The translations under genes and the position numbers were made by a program. A stretch of DNA of 27,376 nucleotides from Rodentolepis nana (lineage: Eukaryota; Platyhelminthes; Cestoda; Cyclophyllidea; Hymenolepididae): contig UZAE01000287.1 in NCBI GenBank assembly GCA_900617975.1, positions 1-27,376 of the forward strand. The letters are read 5' to 3'. The notes under the pieces were generated by a model that was not told the origin of the DNA, made no database searches, and worked only from the letters and a program-made list of their open reading frames with translations. Position 1 is the stretch's first letter. The number at the start of each line of letters is the position of its first letter. Shown here piece after piece: positions 22,340-27,376 of this stretch.

Positions 22340-25300
22340 AAATTCATAAATCATAGTATATTGGCGAATAGTCCTGTCTTCAATTACCAATGGCGTATGG
22401 TTAGTTGTGCCTTAGATTCATTTACATTGATGTTGATTTAGCGAGTCTCCTTGAATATATTGTGTAGATTCTTCATCCGAAAGTGTGCTGCTTTATTTAG
22501 TCTGTTACTTGGTATTCAACTAAAGAAAAATAAGTTATAAGAATCAACTGTAAGATTGAGCTGAATTACCTACTCACCCGATATTATCCAATTCTACTAT
22601 TTTGCGCAATTTGTGATACTCAATTTTATTTCGCTATCTAATAGAAGATAGACTTCGAACAACAAAGCTGTACTTGCATTTCATATATTATCACAACAAA
22701 CTTTAGCTAACTCAACCAACTTTGACTTTTTCCTCTCATTCCAAAATTTTATTATCTCCCAGAAAGTGGCACAACTGTCAAAAGTTTTCAATCCAGTTTC
22801 TCTTTTTTTTTCTTGAAATAGAAATGGACCCATCAAATTACAATAGGCTTCTCAAAAGGTTAATGTTTTTATGGTAGATCGTGCTTGATTGAAGAAATAT
22901 GATTGGCATAGGAGAAATATAACCTAATATTTAGTTAGGATAAATCGGTATTTTTCGCGATATTCCATCGTAAGTCATATAGAACAACTCAGCAATAAAA
23001 TTCTGGGCTCAAAAGTTCAAAGAGTTGCAAATGGAAGTTGCAGTATTTTTTCCCAGTCACAATCTAGACCTGATTCTCCCAACTTTCTATAAATAATTCA
23101 CTATGTACAGCCATAATCTTATGTTCGTCCTAGCTGGTATACCTTCTGAATATAGTCATTTAATCCTTTTGAGGTTTTACAATTATCTTTCTTTCCTTAA
23201 TTTTATGTTGTGAGACTATAAATTATTCACCTAATTTAATTATTTTCGTGCTAAAATTTTCCTTTGCGTAAATGATCAATGTTGTCATCTCAAAACCCTT
23301 TCTCGATATATAATTAAATATGCGTTTATAAGATTCAGAGAACTTATATCAAAACACAGCTATTTTTAAGTCTCATTATGATTTCTATTGGGTTTCATCT
23401 AATTTTAAAATGTTTTTCCGATTACCTTCATAGCATTGACCATTCGTACTTATGGCGTTATGGAACTTTATGAAAACACGTTATAAATCGTGTTACAGTG
23501 TAAACTACGGTTCCCGAATGTGGTTATTTAATATGAACTTGAAGTGAAATCGTTAAATAATCGGAAAATTTTGAAATTTTACACTCATTGTAGCATAATA
23601 TATTCACTCTGCATCCTAAACTTGATGCGGACTCAAACTGTTTCCCTGTTTTACTTGAATAAAATTTTAATTTTACTCCATAATTAAAATTTATAAGGGT
23701 TATGGATCAGAATTGATGATAACGTTGATTAAGACATAATCGAAAATCGAAATATAATAATCGTAGATTTCGCGCATCCTTTAGTAATAACTGCACGAAG
23801 ATATCAGATGTGATGCAAACGCAGACAATTCGATTAAAATCATCAAAGTGAAAGCCGCTCATCCTGAAATGAGCTATCATCATGTAAGAAGAGTAATAAA
23901 CGGAGGGGTGCACCAGAATCGGGAAATCTCCATTTGACGCAGAAATTGTTACTTCCAACTCTCATCCCCACTGGCACCTGCTTGCACTCCAATTTAAAGT
24001 AAAATCAAATTAGCCTGTCATTTGTCCTTTTTAAAGGAAGCATTCCATTGCGTCACGGAAATCTTAGCTTATTTATTTCTGACTGTTTGTTACTATTTTT
24101 AAAATGAACAGGTGCTGTTATTAGTCCATCAAAATCAGTAAAATCTCAATTAAAGCTATTTTTGAGCTATTTTTGGCATGAATGCCACCATGAAGTTAAT
24201 AAGAAAACCCCCTTTTCAACAACACCCACTTTTCAAAATGAATAAATGGGTGTAGTAAAGATTTGTACCATATTTTCACGCAGCTATTTTTACATCATTA
24301 ATAAAGTCGTCATTCATCTTATCGAACGTATAACATTAAATGTCTTGGTTTGAAAAAGGGGTGGTGATTTTGGATACCCCACTGTTTTCTTCATAGCAAT
24401 CATTTTTTAATCCACTTCACTCATTATTATTTATCGTTCAAAACTAATTCATACCTACTCAAACCGTCACTCTATTGTTCCGCCACTTTCAATCTCTACC
24501 AAAATTCCTCCTGTTAGTTTCATTGCGCTTGAAATTTTCCTGTCCTTTCTTTTTTCAATTCTGATAAGGATAAAGTAATAAAATAAGTTAAGCCTAAAAT
24601 CGTATTATTTAGCTTAATCATTTGGAAAAGTGCAGCAGGAGTGAAAAGCATTTTTCTCTCGAAAATAAAGGTCAAAATATGAAACATTTTTTTTTCAAAA
24701 ATTGTGTTTAAACTATTTTTGATTTAAATGTTTTGCTCTTCATTTTCTACAATTTTGCCGTTAGGTTACGAATGCGTCTTAACTTGTGCAAACGTAGCCA
24801 TTTGTTCTAAACACCACGTGAAAATAATGAAATTGAATTTGGAAGAGTAAATTGAATAGGAATGGCAGGCGATTGATAATATTTGTGGGTTCAAATTCGA
24901 CTTATTCAGACAACGCTACTTTTTAAATTCTTTTAAAAATTTTATCTTGATTCAATAAGCAGACACTTGAAATCCAATTATCTGCTCACATTTGATGTAT
25001 GAAGTCAGCTCAAAAATCTCCAATCACCTCATCTCCACTGCATACATCTCTAAGCACAATTCGCCGTGAGATATCTGCTGTGAGATAAGACAAGTTCTAC
25101 TTTAAATTAATAAAACATAAAATAAGCACCTCATTAAAGACGGAATCGATATTTCTTCTCGTACATCAGAGTCCTCCATTATGAGATGATGGTGTTTTAG
25201 TGATTGCACAGTAGGACTAGAACTGAACACATTTGAGGTGTAACTGGAAGTGCTTAGAGTTGATTTAGTTCGAAAACTTTTGAATGTCCTATTTATTTCA

Positions 25301-27198
25301 AAGCACTTCCTACACGATTAAGCAACGCAGAGATGCAAAAAAAATCGCGTCAAATTAATTCAATTGACATACCAAAGAACAATAACTCAACAATCGGTAG
25401 TTTTGATTAAATACCGTTGAATGGTGCTCGGTAAATTCAACAGCAGAGATTTATATAAGACCCCACATTGGTGCCATTACAACCAGTACTTGAAATACAT
25501 TTCGCAATACCTCCATCAAGAAGAATGCATTAACTTTCTTTTAAATATTCAGCGCAATTATTTTTCAAAGGAATTGAAAGCGCTAAGAGATTCCAGATCA
25601 TTGATATAATCAGTTCCTTGGTTTCTGTACCTAACGACCATACTGCAATATTTCAGTTATTACAGTCGCAGTCCATATGTTAGTAACTTCAAAATTTAAC
25701 TATTTTACGCTGTCAAATTGAGCATAATAACTTTGTCTGCATCACAAACTACTATGGACAAAATTGTAAAATAACTGAAATTACTGCGACGGCAAAACAT
25801 TTCTATCACGCAAGCGTGCAGCAGTACACCAGGATTAGTTAAGGAGGTCAAACTTATTTCAGATATATTTGACAAATTTGTAAATGTTAGTGTTTTTAAG
25901 CATCTTCTACACGTCTAGTTTCTATCATCTCTAATTGCGCAGAGAAGCCAATATTATGGCAGTTTCAGTGGCAGTTTTAAGAAGATTAGCATTGTTAAAA
26001 AAGCAAAGAACTTTAATAACGAATAGCATGCTTTCATTTGATTTAATTATTTTTTCTACTTAGGTTAACTATTTTAGAATGAAATATCTCACTTAGAGTA
26101 TAAATCATAATTTAAATGCTTAGAGGAAACGAAACGATGTGCATTTACAGCAACTCAAATTGAGAAGTCGATTTCAATTTTGTATGCTTAAACTTTGATG
26201 TCAAAATAAATTTCGTTTTAATTCATGAGTCAGACATTTTGATGCACATGAGTGTTGACTGAAAGAGATGATTAATTTATGGCATTGTAAATAATGCTTT
26301 ATTACTTTTATCATGGATTAAATTCAATTCCAAGCCAATGCTGTTTTATTTTGAATGCAACTCCAATTGCTATTACAAAATTACTTATAATGTGAGAAAT
26401 TTCTATTTTCTATTTTTTTAAATCATTTTATCTTCCAAACTCCACAAATTAATTTCAAATTCGTTCTGGGAACAGAAAGTCAAAAACAGTCAACTATGAT
26501 TGAAAATATATATACCATATATGAACTGTTTAGCGAGACATTTTGCAAAATTTAATAATGTAGATCTGAAAAAAATCGTCATGCATATAAGGGAAAATGT
26601 CGTAGTTGGAATTTAAGTCCTTTAAAGTTATTCAAAATTAGATAAAGTCATTCCAAATAGTAAACGAAAACAATCTTTAATTGGTTAGTAGTCCCAATGA
26701 GATTACAATTTGAAATATTGAATAGACCTCGATTTATTTGGCAATTATGTCTGGATTATCTCGCATCTTGTTTAAACAACAGGTATTTTAGAAGGAAAAT
26801 CTGCACAAATTCATGGTGCTCTGACCGCAAGTAATTAATCTGCCTTATCTCAAATTTACTGAGCTCATAGCACTGTGGGTACTGGCGATTTCAGTTTTAT
26901 GTCTGTTAAATTTTAACAAATTAGTCTAGCACAACATTACAATTATTTTCAATTTTGGTAAAAATTTCACTTACGCAAAACACTACTCCAATCTTACTGT
27001 CTCAATTTGTTAAAACTCGGATATTTAATCAATAATTGATGAAATAATTATTCAAAAGTGTGCCATTAAAGTCGTTGTCAAATACTATGACTTCAAGTAC
27101 ATTTTTGGTTTCTTTGTATTTGCGGATATTATGCAAATAAAATTTCTTCACAATTTAACAGGAATTAAGTATTTCCGACAACTCTTGTTCACAATTGC
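22340..27198. other. Gene-free stretch with an inverted repeat
   Basis: It contains the inverted repeat at 25650-25790 and an 83-codon minus-strand frame (23707-23958) that starts at TTG and matches no family I know. The frame at 25421-25609 appears to be chance. An imperfect tandem TGAGATA(TC/AG) pair lies at about 25066-25088. Confidence 0.5.
25650..25790. repeat. Imperfect inverted repeat with internal rearrangement
   Basis: The left arm (25650-25677) contains ATTTCAGTTATT, then GTCGCAG, then TCCATA. The right arm holds the complements: TATGGAC (25753-25759), AATAACTGAAAT (25770-25781) and CTGCGAC (25784-25790). The outer 12-base blocks and the inner TATGGA blocks pair as a normal hairpin. 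The CTGCGAC block has moved from inside to outside the right arm. The spacer is about 75 bases with no coding signal. It may be a decayed miniature inverted-repeat element or a chance structure. Confidence 0.45.
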
Positions 27199-27333
27199 TC
27201 ATCCTGTGGTGTAGGTGGCCAACCACTCCACTACGTTCCGGCGTACAGAAGGCGTCGTGTTATTCAACTTTCTCTTAGGTTCGGATAAAAGGATATCTCC
27301 ATTATAACCTTTGTCAGCTTTATTTTTCACCAT
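27199..27333 (-). CDS. Short ATG-initiated open frame, possible exon or decayed coding fragment
   Basis: I recognise no family. The frame has 44 codons ending in TGA. It begins MVKNKADKGY, has a basic stretch EPKRK (residues 18-22), and ends VEWLATYTTG. Its second half (27199-27290) is much richer in G+C and CpG than its flanks, which a chance frame here would not normally be. A second frame, shifted by one base, is open across the stop region and continues with MSNCEQELSE to a TAA near 27150, so this could be a frameshifted remnant. No convincing donor is seen. The second SINE copy ends only seven bases upstream of the ATG. It could equally be chance or part of an unrecognised repeat. Confidence 0.22.
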   Translation of the reverse strand: MVKNKADKGYNGDILLSEPKRKLNNTTPSVRRNVVEWLATYTTG

Positions 27334-27339
27334 ATTATA

Positions 27340-27376
27340 ATTTATTTATTTCAAATGGCAGGCGTTTTGATAGATA
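27340..27376 (-). repeat. 3' end of a second SINE copy, truncated by the window edge
   Basis: Read on the minus strand, the bases from 27373 down to 27340 are identical over 34 positions to 11166-11199 of the first element, including the CGCCTGCCATTTG block and the AAAT tail repeat. Only the 3' end is in the window; the body and any 5S-like head would lie beyond 27376. The tail ends a few bases before the ATG of a short minus-strand frame, so the element sits just upstream of that frame in the same orientation. Confidence 0.85.

Noticed and set aside
22310..22340. Rho-independent terminator (hairpin plus A/T run)
   Set aside because: All other evidence indicates eukaryotic DNA, and the T run on the minus strand is better explained as the pyrimidine tract of a splice acceptor.
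24880..24905. T-loop-like GGGTTCAAATTC
   Set aside because: The flanking bases do not form a T stem and no A box lies upstream.
27200..27260. tRNA-like A box (TAGTGGAGTGGTTGG) on the minus strand
   Set aside because: No B box (GGTTCGANNCC) follows at the required distance and no cloverleaf can be drawn.

Overview
This window looks like non-repetitive, A+T-rich (about 70% by eye) eukaryotic nuclear DNA that is mostly intronic or intergenic. There are no closely packed open frames, ribosome-binding sites or operons. Instead there are microsatellites, homopurine tracts and a retroposed element with a 5S rRNA-like head and an AAAT-type tail. The 5S-like head carries the animal-type CACCGGTTCTC segment. 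Together with the base composition this suggests an arthropod, possibly a chelicerate, but the lineage is an inference that I cannot settle from this sequence.

Layout. Positions 1-880 open with a G-rich tract, then A+T-rich DNA. 900-1085 is a modest G+C-rich patch with short overlapping open frames on both strands. 2190-2534 has two splice-flanked, exon-like pieces on the minus strand, both weak. 2535-10765 is gene-free and holds simple repeats (a TA run near 7.69 kb, a poly-G tract near 8.15 kb). 10766-11204 is the SINE-like element on the plus strand. 11205-17566 is gene-free. 17567-17790 on the minus strand is the one convincing coding exon: about 50% G+C, proline-rich, with an RRVS motif and a GTAAGC donor at its end. 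Upstream of it (17790-18000) is a CpG/TG-rich stretch that could be a 5' UTR, a promoter or an intron end. 22249-22317 (minus) is a weaker exon candidate with a strong acceptor. 25650-25790 holds an imperfect inverted repeat. The last 180 bases hold a short ATG-started minus-strand frame (27199-27333), and directly before it lies the 3' end of a second SINE copy (27340-27376, minus), cut by the window edge.

The best coding candidates all lie on the minus strand, so the window may fall largely within the introns of one long minus-strand gene, but no protein family could be recognised. Open frames of 60-90 codons are expected by chance at this base composition, and most of those present look like that. 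I found no prokaryotic system, CRISPR array, tRNA, viral gene or complete transposase.
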